Below, one piece after another: positions 44,758 to 56,177 of a stretch of 64,000 nt of DNA (positions are counted from its first letter, which is position 1; each line of letters starts with the position of its first letter). The stretch spans positions 1,426,001 to 1,490,000 of the forward strand of contig JAOANR010000002.1 in the NCBI GenBank assembly GCA_030278955.1, written 5' to 3'. The notes under the pieces were generated by a model. It worked only from the letters and a program-made list of their open reading frames with translations, was not told where the DNA came from and ran no database searches. Position numbers and translations under genes: made by a program. This stretch comes from Hygrophila difformis. Taxonomy: Eukaryota; Streptophyta; Magnoliopsida; Lamiales; Acanthaceae.

Positions 44758-47404
44758 TTAAATTTATTAAATGAAAAGAGTTATGATTCATGAGAAAGGG
44801 GTTTAAGGATATAGTTCACTTTTTATTACTCATGAGGGGAAACTTTGAGTTCAAACGGTGTTATGGACCTCCCAGGCATGAAACTTTTGACAGCTTCCTG
44901 CCTTGAAGATCCTTGCCATGAAACTTTTGACAAGTTCCCACTGCATGAGTATTTTCTGAAAAATCATAGTTCATGTGTTCAATTTTATTCAATGAAACAA
45001 ATTTATGAAGGCGGAGTTAGGATTAGGGATATATTTATAGGTTGTCACGTTTTTATTACTCGTGTTAAGAAACTGTGGCCCGAAAGCGCACGGTGTCAAA
45101 AATTGCAGTAATTTATAGTAAGACCGGATCGTTCACTGGAGGATGTGCGATAGAAGCAGGGCCCACGTCGTTTTACTAGATTTTCCATTCGTATTGCTCC
45201 AATTGGTTTGAAAAGTGATTAACAACTACTTACTGCATTTAAACTAAATTACAAAAGCGTTTAAATCTATTCTACAAAGCAAATAAATTCTATTCTAGAA
45301 AACGGGTAAAGTTATTCTAAGAATGCGATAAATACTATCCGTAAAAGCACTGAAAATTTACACTATGCTAGCTATGAAGCTGATTCACAGTGTGGACAGA
45401 AGGGACAGGAAGAAAAGAATAAAAATTGGACAAGATTTAGATAAGGCATGATTAAACTTCCATTTTTATACTCAGGTCTTTGCTTGGGATAATCCTGTCA
45501 GACAGCTAATTCTCATGCTCTCAGTACTGCGTTCCCTTTAACAGACAGGTACTTACAGTATGAGTTTACATGTTCTCAAGACTGCAAATTTTAAGATACC
45601 ACAGATTTGTAACTGCCCTGGCCTGGGTATGTTACTTCATCTGTGGTGGACAAGCAACACCTGACAAATCATTTATTGAAATGCCAAGTACTACTACCAT
45701 TCTCCCATGTCACACCCAAAGATTCTAATCGAGCCTGAAATATCCCTTAACTATCGATCCTAGTAGCAGTTACACAACTCTCAATACAACCGAGTGACCT
45801 CTAACGAAAGCATTTAAAAGAAAGCAATAAAGAAAGCATTTAAAATCCTATCACTCGGAGGTTTTGAAGGTCTGACCCTGGTAGTAAAAGACAGCTCCCC
45901 CTCAGAATGAAGGAGGTATGGATCAAGAATTCCCGGCTCTCGGTGAACTACTCGTGTGTTCACTTCCTTCCGGGTGGTTGTGAGATACAAACTAATGAAA
46001 TGAACTAATAAATTAGTTCATTCCGGATGCACTCACTCAGGACTCGAAAATAGGCTTTGGCAAAAGAGGGTAGCAGTTAAAAGAAAACTCAACCCTATCT
46101 TAGAAAATTAGCCAAGGCCTGGATGTTGTTCCTCTAAGATTATTTACTACACTGTATTTGAGTCTAAGTGGACCCCATCTCGGTGTAATATTTAATCTCA
46201 GATTCCCAACAAACAGCAACTTTGGAAAATAATGAATCTGAAAACTATTCCCTAAACAGGTACTAGACTCTCAATTAAAACACAGATCCTTTCAGTCTAG
46301 ATGAAACCTAATCGCTGACTCTGCTTCTAATTTTCCCAAAATCAACCCTTGACAGAATATGAATTAGTCATAACTGAAGAATTTATCCCTTACTAAGATC
46401 CGGATTTTATAAAGGAGTTTTTATCGAAAATTTAATAGGCAATATCTATTTAAAATCTAGACTTCTATTGTCCAAGGGAAGGATCCCAAAATATTATAGA
46501 CCACATTAGTACATATTATTATCATGCATAAAGGTATATTGAAGTGTAAAATGAAGTGACCCAAAATATAGAGGCGGGTCTAGACAGAAGGCGGGACACA
46601 ATTATGAAGTGGTCAGATGACCAAAATAATGGCAGAATAATCGGGTGGACTGTAAACATCTACTGTCCAATTTCCCAATTCCTCGGATGAAGTGAATTCA
46701 GAAAGATGAAACCCTAAAATGGCAGTGTCGCTACCAGTTGGGCCTCTACTGTCTATGAATTCAGATAAAAACCTACATGCTTCCTTTCTGCAGTACTTAT
46801 CAGCTAATGTTGACGGACATTAGCAGGGTTATACTACAGATTGAAATTTGGATTTGGAAATTAAGATAAATAAAATAAAACTGTATCTGGATAGGAATCA
46901 GCTGAGCAGCTATTATAACCCTGGATGGGCGAACCGCCAAGGCTTCCACTGACTGCTATCCAGATCATGCAAAATAACATTTAGTAACTAATACCCAGAG
47001 TACGAGCTAGTTATCCGTGAGGGAATACCCCCCAACATTAGTCTGATGTATTCTTTACTAATTGTTACACACAATACTCAAAAGACAAAAGAACATAAAA
47101 TAAGCTAAAGAAAGGAACTTGCATGAGAGACATTGGTTTCTCATGCAAGGTTATGGACGTAGTCCATAATTGATAGCTTAAATAATCCCTCCTACCGTAA
47201 TTAATTACAGTCCGGATTATCTGTTTAAGGTATCATGATTTTGTTTATAGAAAAATATTTTAATGGATATTGAACAAAATTCCTTTAATCCAGGTGATTA
47301 TTGATCTCAATTATTGCTAATATTGACCTTTAATTACTGGCTTAAGGGTTCAATCAATTAATCATGAAGATGGAGAATGGAAAAATCTGCATAAAGTTGC
47401 TGAT

Positions 47405-47880
47405 TACGACGCGCTAAACAGATGTTACGACGCTATCATAGGATAGCGTCGTGAGGGTAGCGTCGTCATGGGATGGTGTAAGAGATGAGAAATTTTGGAT
47501 TAAAGAGGTATGTACAACGCTATATACCAAACTACGGCGCTACACTAGGATAGCGTCGTAGATGTAGCGTCGTAGGTGGTTTGAGAAATTGGAGAAGAAA
47601 GAAATTTTTGGAGAAAAAGAAGGGATGCTACGGCGCTAGACATTAAATGACGACGCTATCCGAGGATAGCGTCGTAAGAATAGCGTCGTAGGTGGGTATT
47701 GTGAGAAGGAAAAAGTTTTGGGGACCTACGACTCTAAACAGAAATTACGACGCTATCTGAGGATAGCGTCGTTGGTTTAGTGCCGTAGGGCAAATTTTGT
47801 TTAAGTCTGGATAACTACGGCGCTAAACCTCACCTACGACGCTATCCAAGGATAGCGCCGTAGGGCGGTTAGCGTCGTAG
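47405..47880 (-). repeat. Leader palindrome array of LTR C: five nested two-level hairpins
   Basis: Five units. Outer arms CTACGRCGCTAAAC / GTTTAGYGYCGTAG or shorter variants. Inner hairpins are such as 47650-47675, with perfect 12-bp arms ACGACGCTATCC / GGATAGCGTCGT and loop GA. Position and plan equal the array at 29029-29566 in LTR B, with different sequence. Confidence 0.75.
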
Positions 47881-48593
47881 CTAGCCCAGAAAATTGTTGT
47901 TGTTCGGGTGATGCAATCTCTGCGATTGCAAACCCTATTTTCGAGTTTATGGCTCACAAATGCATGAAAATAAATTAACAAGCTACGAACAGTGAAAGTA
48001 AAATGCAAGAGATGCAAAATAGTAAGGAAAACCATACTACACTACACATTCATGAACCACAAACCCAAGTGAGGGTTTTCAACCAACAACTCATGCATGA
48101 TTCCCAAAATAAAAGACAAACAACACAAAAACCCACATACACAGCAAGATAAAATGACCAAATGGTCATGAAACCAAAAACAAGCAGTAAATCCATGGAC
48201 CTATGTCCATTTCATGATTTTGGGATACTTTTAATGATTAACTTCCCATTTTTCATAAAATGGTTTGATAATACCCATCATTTGGGTATTTCAAACCTAA
48301 ATAAGAGTTTAACAAAGCTGAAAATAAATATAAAACTGGCTACACTAAACTGGAAGTCTTAAAGTAACACTAATCTATGCAACAATTTAAACTAAGCTAG
48401 ATACATAAACTAAATAATACACAAAAATAAAGCTAACTACTCTAACTAACCTACACTGTTCTCTAGAACTCCAGTTGTCTTCAAGTGTGGAATGTATGAG
48501 GTGACAAGTCTAGGGAGTCAACACCTCTATATATAGGCGAGAAACCCTAGGCCCATGGGCCCCCAGGCCTTGAAATTTGAATTCTGGCAAGCC

Positions 48594-48761
48594 TTACGAC
48601 GCTATAGGTGCATTACGGCGCTATCCTACTACGGCGCTATAGGTCTAGCGTCGTAGCCTTCCATCCTGAAGACACTCTTTGTTTTTGAATGGACAGCCTA
48701 CGGCGCTATCCTTGCTTACGGCGCTATACTCGACTACGGCGCTATCCTTGCTTAGCGCCGT
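48594..48761 (-). repeat. U3 palindrome cluster of LTR C
   Basis: Repeated ACGGCGCTAT and AGCGTCGTAG arms upstream (minus strand) of the TATA box. Counterpart of 27995-28301 in LTR B and of the same sequence type as the leader array of C itself. Confidence 0.7.
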
Positions 48762-49073
48762 CCACTCTTCTTCAGGTGTCAGCTTTGGTTTCCTCCTACG
48801 TCCACTTTTGTGGGTTTTCATTTCTTTTCCCATCTTTTTCATTTCCTTTTTCTTTTCTTTTCTTTTTCTCATATTTTTGGATTTTTCTAACATAAATATG
48901 TAATAAAATTACATATTTATGCATTTTTCATACCAGCTCAATATTTTTACAGTTATGCATAAATCAGTCCAATTCAACAGCTTTTTTATTTAATATAAGA
49001 CCGGAATGCGATCAAATGCCCATTTCAGACACGGAAATGGATTGAAAATAATGGTCATTTCTGGCCATTATCA

Positions 49074-49243
49074 ATGTGAATGATTATTGTTTTTAAGTAA
49101 AAGTACTTCCGGACTTGGTTGTTTTAAATTATTTTTATACCATTAGCCTTGCATCTCTCAAGTGAGCTCGAATGAGGTCGTGTCTTGCTTGGGAGGTGTG
49201 GCGGTGGCATCCCGGCCTGGGTGATCAAATCCGGGGTGTTACA
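49074..49243 (+). repeat. Element E: terminal 170 bp of a Tekay-type LTR
   Basis: Matches the last 170 bp of the D LTR (CTTCCGGACT region, GTGTCTTGCT, CAAATCCGGGGTGTTACA) with clear divergence. The rest of E should lie left of the window because C is inserted here. ATATA (49244-49248) is the expected target copy. Confidence 0.8.
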
Positions 49244-51188
49244 ATATACTTCAAGAGTGGATTCATAATAAACCTGGCAGAAACTTATCTATCATCTGCC
49301 TTCAAATCTTCCATCCGTTCATTATCCCTCCTTGACTCCACAACCCTCTCAAAATGTGCAAAGAACTCAACATAGTTATCAACTGACCTTAAGAACCTGT
49401 GAAATGTCAACACAATATGGGAATGTGAAAATCAAATTATCAACTAAAGAAAGAAAACACACATTGCTGAAAATATAATACGCTGTCGCTGTCAAATACA
49501 CATGAAAGTCGCAGAAAATAACTAAACAAATATCACTAAAAATGAATTTTATTCATACCGTTTCCAACTAAGTTAAAAGATTCACTTAGCTGAGTAGTCC
49601 TCATTCCTGCAGTAAAATGATTTTTAACCCAAGCAGCAGACCATTGCCTTCTCAAATTATAAGTAGTCGACAACCACCAATGTTCAGAATGTAAGAAACA
49701 AGTTGATAGCATGTATTCCCATTCAACCTCAAATTCCATCTCTGTCCTCACATCATATACCAAATGATGGAATAGCTTATCAAACCTAAAAAAACAATAA
49801 AAATGAGTTCAACATGTACATATCAATATCCAATCGAAAAAGCAATTGAAAGTAAAAATAACTAAATATTTATCTTGGTGTGTACAGTTGACTCAAAAAT
49901 TTTTTCGCATTTTCTATGATGTGCCAACTACATAATGCATGATAGGTATTAGGCAAAATTTTCTTAACTGCCGGTGCCATCGCACAATCTTGATCTGTGA
50001 AAATTGTTTGAGGTGCCTTATCCCCCATACACTTCAAACCAACAAAAACAGCTAATGGTCTGTAATTTTTATTTGTCCGATATGTTGTATCAAAGGTCAC
50101 ACTACCACCAAAAGCTTGATAATCCATCCTCATTTCAGCATCTGACCAAAAAATATTTGTAATTCTCTCATCATCATCCAGGTCAAATCATGGAAGAAAA
50201 ATGGATTATTGACACATTTTTCAGAGAAATACTTCAATACAATACCAGTATCCCCTACTTTTAAATTTCTTTGCCGCCTTCTAACAAGTGCATTCTTCAA
50301 ATCGTCCTTCAAAAATCCTATAAGTCCACTACCTCCAGCACCCATACTCAACAAGTCATATGATGACTTCAATGACATCCCAGCTTCTTCATGTATACCA
50401 GCAATAACACTGTGTAACTCATCAACTCTTCTATTCGATTTCAACATATGCTTCCTTGATGGTCCATGGAGAGCATGATTATGATCATCACAGAAAAACA
50501 CAACTCTGTAAACTTTTTCATTAGTTTTATAATGTAACCTCACCTTCGCTTCACAACCGGTTCAGGTTTCATCACTCCTACGAAATTTCAGACTCTTAGA
50601 ACGACCAGATGAATCACTATCTAACAAATAACCACAACAAAATCCTTCCTTATTGCATGCATATTGCAAATAGAACAATCTATCAACTTCATGTGGCTTG
50701 GGTCTCTCATACATTTTCCTTACCGAGAAACCTAAATTATGAGCATAATCACAATAAAAACTAAACGCATCATCAGCTGTAATAAAACTTAACTCGCTCC
50801 AATTTATATTACCTGTAAAAAAACAATCACAATTTTCATTAAAACATTTCGCTGAAACTAATGAATACATGTAGCTGACATAAACAGCTCAATATCGCTT
50901 AAAATAATCGATATCAATCGCTTAACTGCTTAATGTACGTCGCTGAAAATGCGATGGATCCGTCTGTACAAATGTTTGTCGCTTAAATGAATGTATATCA
51001 TATAAAACTTCAGAAACTCAGAAAAAGAGAAACATACATAATTCACAGCATAACTCAGAACTCAGAAACATACATAAAATCAAAACGACGATCTACGATA
51101 AAACTACTAAAATCTGAATATTCTAAAACGTACCATTGAGCGCAGAAGAACTCGAATCTGAAAACGTTGCCGACGCATTCAATGACAT
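49244..51188 (-). pseudogene. FAR1/FHY3-like gene or MULE transposase relative, broken by element E
   Basis: Minus strand. A short first exon (51188 to about 51134, MSLNASATF then a Ser-rich stretch) with donor GTACGT; acceptor TTTTTTTACAG before about 50812. A FAR1-type N-terminal region follows (AFSFYCDYAHNLGFSVRK). Then the transposase-like core: DHNHALHGPSRKH, GGSGLIGFLKDDLKN, NPFFFHD, a one-base frameshift near 50160, and YQAFGGSVTFDTTYRTN with TDQDCA and LCSWHI. Relative to the family a segment between FVGLKCMG and the TDQD region is missing. Further exons reach 49536 (EWEYMLSTCFLH, HFTAGMRTTQLSESFN) and 49244-49400 (EFFAHFERVVESRRDNE), where element E interrupts. Stops and frameshifts make it non-functional. 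Whether it was a host FAR1 regulator or a Mutator-like transposase cannot be decided here. Confidence 0.75.
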
Positions 51189-51442
51189 GCTAATCGCATC
51201 TATAATTGACAGCAACTTCCTCACACCGCCGCAACACGAACAGAGAAAACAAATAAAAAAACTCAGAAACGCGGAGAAGACGACGTTCAACGGCGTAAAA
51301 TATGGCAAATATACGAAATAACTTTAGTACCCTTAGAGTTAATCTCAATCGTCGATTTTTAAAGACAATCAACGGTTGTAAACTCTCGCAGCACATCAAG
51401 TCAAAAACCATGATTGCACCCTAACTTATATGTAATTAGAAG

Positions 51443-51691
51443 TTAAAACCTGTTTGAAAATGGCTTCAATATCCTGAAGAGTAAGAGGCGAGGGAAGTGG
51501 CTCAAACGTAATAGCAGCAGCAACAGTGATAGAGGGATATTCAGGAGGCTCGACCATTGAGATCTCTTGGATTTAGATGGACAGTTTGGAGCAATGTGCC
51601 CTAAATGATGACAAATGTGACACTCCACCTTAGGACATGGGGAAAATAGATGTTTCAACCTAAAATCAATTGGTAATAGATAGAGTGACAT
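51443..51691 (-). pseudogene. Zinc-knuckle protein fragment
   Basis: 82 codons with one clear C-x2-C-x4-H-x4-C knuckle (CHICHHLGHIAPNC) followed by a basic stretch. Such knuckles occur in gag-like and transposon-associated plant proteins. Nothing else can be assigned; probably a transposon remnant. Confidence 0.4.
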
Positions 51692-52462
51692 ATATCTATA
51701 TAAACAGGAGGATACCCCAACATATAACTGATGTGAGACTTTAACAGTACTAAGTATTACTAATCCTGGAGCCAGGAGGGAGTGGCCGGATCGGAGGGGG
51801 TAAGTGTAATTTGATTAGTACTACAATTGTAATATGATGGATGATGCATGGACCCCAAGCACTATGTAATCTGCAGCACTACTACAGGGGCCTAGCTCGC
51901 TCGATCGCTCCCTAGCTCGCTCTTTACAGAGAATTGATGAACCATTTACTAGTAGTACTAGTACTAGTAATTCAAAAACTAAATTAAGAGAGTGCCCGGG
52001 AAAATTAGATTCAGTAAAACAATAGGAGTTGTAGCTATAGGATATAGCTTACTTGTCCACATGCCTTTAATGGGAACGTGTGGAAACATTTTGAAAGCAA
52101 CGCCAATTCTCCCTCCTTTCTATTGCTACTCAAAATTAGCGATGGGTCGGTACGATATATCGAAAAAAAAAATTTCATACCATATATTGTATTGAAATTT
52201 ACAGTATACAAATGTCGTACCGAAACCTTTGATATGCCGGTATATCCAAGATTTCGGTATGAAATATTTTCATACCGTTATTATACTGACTTTTCAGTAA
52301 ATTCGATAACGACATACCACAGTATTAAAAAATATACACCGTTACTATATTGAAATATTACCGTATACCAAAAATTTTGGCATTGTCTTTTTTTCAATAT
52401 GGTATGTGTAAATAAGTAATATGCAATATATTCGGGATTTTATTCAAAATTACCAATATATT
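51692..52462. other. Non-coding region with ACTAGT repeats and a degenerate palindromic repeat
   Basis: GCTCGCTC and TACTAGTACTAGTA-type short repeats near 51897-51970. From about 52143 to 52420 there are many short GGTATACC-like and TACCGAAA-like phrases on both strands, suggesting an old inverted-repeat element whose ends I cannot define. No gene seen. Confidence 0.3.
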
Positions 52463-52624
52463 GGGGATTGGGACTTAGCCCAAGTGGTTAAACCCATGGC
52501 TCTCAACCTTTAGGTTGAGGGTTCGATTCTCACCCGGCCCCTATCCCTCCCCTTTTCCCCTTTGTAATTGTGTGGCATGGGCCCCACCACTTCTCTAGCC
52601 TGTATAGGCTGTTCCGAAAAAAAA
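52463..52624 (+). mobile_element. tRNA-derived SINE with target-site duplication
   Basis: Internal pol III promoter: A box TAGCCCAAGTGG (52476-52487) and B box GGTTCGATTCT (52520-52530). A short body then ends in CTGTTCCG plus an A-run. The flanks are identical 16-mers AAATTACCAATATATT (52447-52462 and 52625-52640). Length about 162 bp. Not a functional tRNA gene: no complete acceptor stem, and a poly(A) tail. Confidence 0.88.
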
Positions 52625-52945
52625 AAATTACCAATATATTATATTTAAATCCTTTCAACTTTTACTTAATTATTACTCTTGCTCTAGTAGTACTTACTGC
52701 ATATGGGAACCCATCTACCTGTATTTGGAATGCCAACACTTCGTTTTTAATATTATATATATTTATATATTGTCTCGCCCAAATATTTTTAATTATTCTT
52801 CCAGCTTCAGTTCATTAATAACAATCTAACATGAAAATGTCAGTAATAAGTAGTAGTAGTATATACGAATTTATCTTTTTGTTTAGCTTTTTCTTTTCCA
52901 CCCCAATATCATATCAAAGTGAATTAATTACGAATGGGGAATTTC

Positions 52946-53698
52946 TAGGGGTGGGGAAAAAATTCGAACCGATTCGTTGAACCGCTGAATCAAACTGAAA
53001 TCGAATTAAATTTCCTGTTAACCGAGGACCCCGGAGCAAATACAAATATTATATTTCACTATTCGTCCGGATCAAATACAAATATAAATACTTTAATTTT
53101 TTTTCCCGATTAACCGAACCGAACCGTACATATTTATTATATTTAAAAAGTTATATATTGTATACATTATAGATACTTAATGGTATATAATTATATCAAT
53201 AATATATATCATTATTTATTTAACTATTTAAGTATATAAAAAAATAAATATTAAAAACTAAAGAGCTAATTATCAAAATATGTCACCATAATGAGCCTAT
53301 ATTGAATTTTTTGTCTTTAAGAACACCATATTATTGAAATATATATATATCACTACACTAAGATTCGTTACATAGAGTAACAATTTTTATAACACTAAAA
53401 AAATCACTGGATTCGATAATTATATTTAATATATTTTTTTCTTGTAGTATAATAACCTCATAATTAAAATCTACCGAAACTTAAGAATTAAAAGATGAAA
53501 ACTTGATTATTCATTTTTAGATGGCCGGACAAAATATTCGAATCGATTCGCTTAACCGCTGAATCGAATCGTAACCGAACCCCCGGTTAACCGAGGACTC
53601 CGGTTACAAATACAAATACTTAAATCAAATATTCGTCCGGTTCAAATACAAATACAAATACCTGAAAATTCAGGTTAACCGAACCGTGCCCACCCCTA
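52946..53698. mobile_element. hAT-type MITE
   Basis: Ends TAGGGGTGGG...CCCACCCCTA with an 8-bp target duplication GGAATTTC (52938-52945 and 53699-53706). Subterminal regions are rich in ACCGAACC and CAAATACAAATA repeats. 753 bp, A+T-rich middle, no transposase ORF. Confidence 0.85.
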
Positions 53699-53780
53699 GG
53701 AATTTCCATCTTCTAGGAAGGCATAAAATGTGGAGGCCTCATTATTACTCCTTTTCTTGTGTAGTACTAGTATAATAATA

Positions 53781-54040
53781 CTCCCTCCGTTTCTATAGGA
53801 TTGCACCATTTGTTTCCGGCACGCATGCCGATGCACATTTTCAACGATTAATAACTTAAATTGTGCGCAATTAAAAATTATAAAAAGTTGATATTCTAAA
53901 ACTACAAGTTTAGACGAATCTAACAAGATCTCACATGACTATATGTTTTCTTCGATAACTATAATAAAAATTTGAAACAAAGTTAAACTGTGAATAGTAC
54001 ATAAAATATCAATGGTGCAATCATATAGAAACGGAGGGAG
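53781..54040. mobile_element. Stowaway-like MITE 1
   Basis: TIRs begin CTCCCTCCGTTTCTATA and pair over 30 bp with one mismatch; TA target copies on both sides. 260 bp. The inside carries the phrase TTAGACGAATCTAACAAGAT, shared in part with the other MITEs of this window. Confidence 0.85.
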
Positions 54041-54042
54041 TA

Positions 54043-54423
54043 TATTTTAATTGGCCCCAAACTTTAATGCACTATAGAGATTGGACTATTTTAAAAATGA
54101 TGGCCAGCAATAAATGTCAATTTTTATTGTTTATTTATTTATTTCTTATTATTAATATTTTTTATTGGGGTCATTTCAATTAAAGCCCTCATGTCAATTT
54201 ATACTTCACTGATCATATATGTAATTAGGTTGTTCATCATTCATCATGCCCTTTGCTTCAAGATTCTTTGAATTTTCTTTTTTTTTTTTTTGAACTTTTA
54301 CAAGAATATAGAAACTTTTGTAAAGTGAACAATTACTTAATTTATTTCAACTTTGACTTTTAGTTAGACTGCTGACAGAACTGTCAACATAGTTTAAATT
54401 AAATGAGAGAATGATGTTGCATA
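54043..54423. other. Non-coding A+T-rich spacer
   Basis: No ORF, no defined repeat apart from short T-runs. Confidence 0.4.
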
Positions 54424-54674
54424 CTCCTCCGCTTTTTAAAAAATACAACATTCATATATTTCCCGCAATTCAATGTACATTTTTAATATTTAATATCTCA
54501 AAATGTGTAAAAATAAAAATTATAAAAGTTTGATATTCTTAAACTACGCGATTAGACGAATTGAACAAAATCACTATGTTTTATCTTATATAACTGTGTT
54601 AAAACATTGAATCAAAACTATTAAGTGAATAGTAAAAACTATTCAAATGTTCCAATTTTTAACAAACGGAGGAG
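54424..54674. mobile_element. Stowaway-like MITE 2
   Basis: CTCCTCCGCTTTTTAA...AACAAACGGAGGAG flanked by TA; 251 bp; inner phrase TTAGACGAATTGAACAAAAT as in the other copies. Confidence 0.75.
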
Positions 54675-54676
54675 TA

Positions 54677-56057
54677 CATATTAGTGACAATGTATCAATC
54701 TTTTTTTTGTTGTTGGGTATATATAACTGTGTTTCAATTTAATTAATATTCTTATTTAAATAGAATTAATAAGATTACAAATCAGACTATATATAAATTA
54801 ATCAGATCAGAGTACACCAAATAAGATCAAATCAAAAGTAATCACACAAAACCAAAATAAATTAGACCAGACAAAAACGGAATTATTATTATTATTTTTT
54901 TTATTATTATTATTATTAGGTTAATGTGTATAGATAGTAGTTTATATAGTACTACAACACATGGACACAAAAAGTTTATTTCACATTTAAAGCATGTTTT
55001 AAATTTCTGCTTTTAAAGCTGAAAATGATTGTATAGGCAAGTTTTATTGCAGGGAGGCCATGACTTTGTTTTGATGATATGTGCAATGCAAGAAGTTAAA
55101 AATATATGCAAGCCCATGTGTCCATTCATTTTTCTTTGAGCTGAGCTAGCTAGGTCGCACGCAGACATATATCGATGAGGTTAGTTAAAAGAATGAGGAG
55201 CATGAATACAAGCTAGTACTGTGAATAATCAAGATTTCTAATAATGAAGTTGAAGGTATAAATAAAGTAGTACTTGGTATATATAGTAGTGAACAATAAT
55301 TAAGATGATTAATTAGTAATTGCAAAAAGTAGCATATGCATTTGAACACAGTACAAACAATCATCTCATTAGATAGCTAGCGAGTATATATGTATATATG
55401 ATTCCAAATGAAATGAAATGAAAGAAATAACAGCAGCTGCACCAGTAGTAGTATTAATGAGAAGGAAGGTACCTGCAGCTGATCAGCAGCAGCTATATAC
55501 GCGTATGTATGTATGTATGTATGTATGTAAGGTTGGAAAAGCCCTGCCTTGGGTCCGGTCCGGTAGGTGGCTAAAAATGGGCTAGTCGGCACAATAATGA
55601 ACTAACTAGTCGTCGTCATACCCCTTTTTTTTTTTTTTTTTTTGTAATAGCCAGCCGGTGATTAATTGAATTGGCGATATATCCGATCCTCATCGCTCGC
55701 CCTCACCTCGCCTAACTAGTTAGTTCTAGCAGAGCAAGCACCGGTAGCTAGCCTAGTAGTATAGTAATTTTGTACTCTCTAATCACTAGCTTCTCACTAC
55801 TACTACTACTACTACTACTACATGACTACATATAGTATATATACCAATATATCGATGAGGTTAATACAGAATACATGGATCATATACTATACGGATCGGA
55901 CTACTACTTACGGAGGAGTACTAGCTAGCTAGCTAGCTAGTGGAGTAATACTAGTAGTAGTATATAACTACTACTACTACTACAGCAGCATAACAAGCTA
56001 ACTTTTTATTATTGCGTACGTGCGTATGTGTTGTAACGTGTGTATTCGATATCACTA
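54677..56057. other. Non-coding region with several microsatellites
   Basis: (ATT)n near 54884-54920, (TATG)n 55504-55529, T20 55624-55643, (CTA)n 55797-55821, (CTAG)n 55920-55940. No ORF or transposon end recognised. Confidence 0.5.
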
Positions 56058-56177
56058 CACTACAAGAAAAATGCATTTTACCGACCGAAATTACCGACCG
56101 ACATGTTGCGGGTCAGATTTACCGACCGCAGGGCCGACAGCAACATGCGGTCGGTAATTTAGAGCCGTTATGGTGGA

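Larger units (their letters stand above)
32163..49073 (-). mobile_element. Element C: Athila-like LTR retrotransposon on the minus strand, interrupted by elements B and D
   Basis: Read on the minus strand: 5' LTR from 49073 (TGATAATGG) to 34266 (ending TTTCA), with element D inserted near its end; primer-binding site 34265-34246; gag from 34106; then cut at 32163 by element B. pol and the 3' LTR would lie left of the window. The 5' LTR is homologous over its length to LTR B, so 27.6-32.2 kb and 44.8-49.1 kb form a large inverted repeat, about 4.3 kb per arm. C itself sits in the LTR remnant of element E. Confidence 0.8.
44758..49073 (-). repeat. 5' LTR of element C, main part right of element D
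   Basis: Homologous on the opposite strand to LTR B. On the minus strand: start TGATAATGG at 49073, U3 palindromes 48761-48594, TATA box TATATATA at 48535-48528, leader palindromes 47880-47405, conserved block ACCGTGCGCTTTCGG at 45094-45080. The terminal motif (plus strand TGAAACTTTTGACA) occurs at 44879 and 44919 as well as at 34266, so the LTR end has been duplicated locally. TTAAA at 44758-44762 is the target copy of D. Confidence 0.82.

Noticed and set aside
52470..52545. Functional tRNA gene
   Set aside because: A and B boxes are present but there is no complete cloverleaf, and the unit ends in a poly(A) tail within a target duplication, so it is a SINE.
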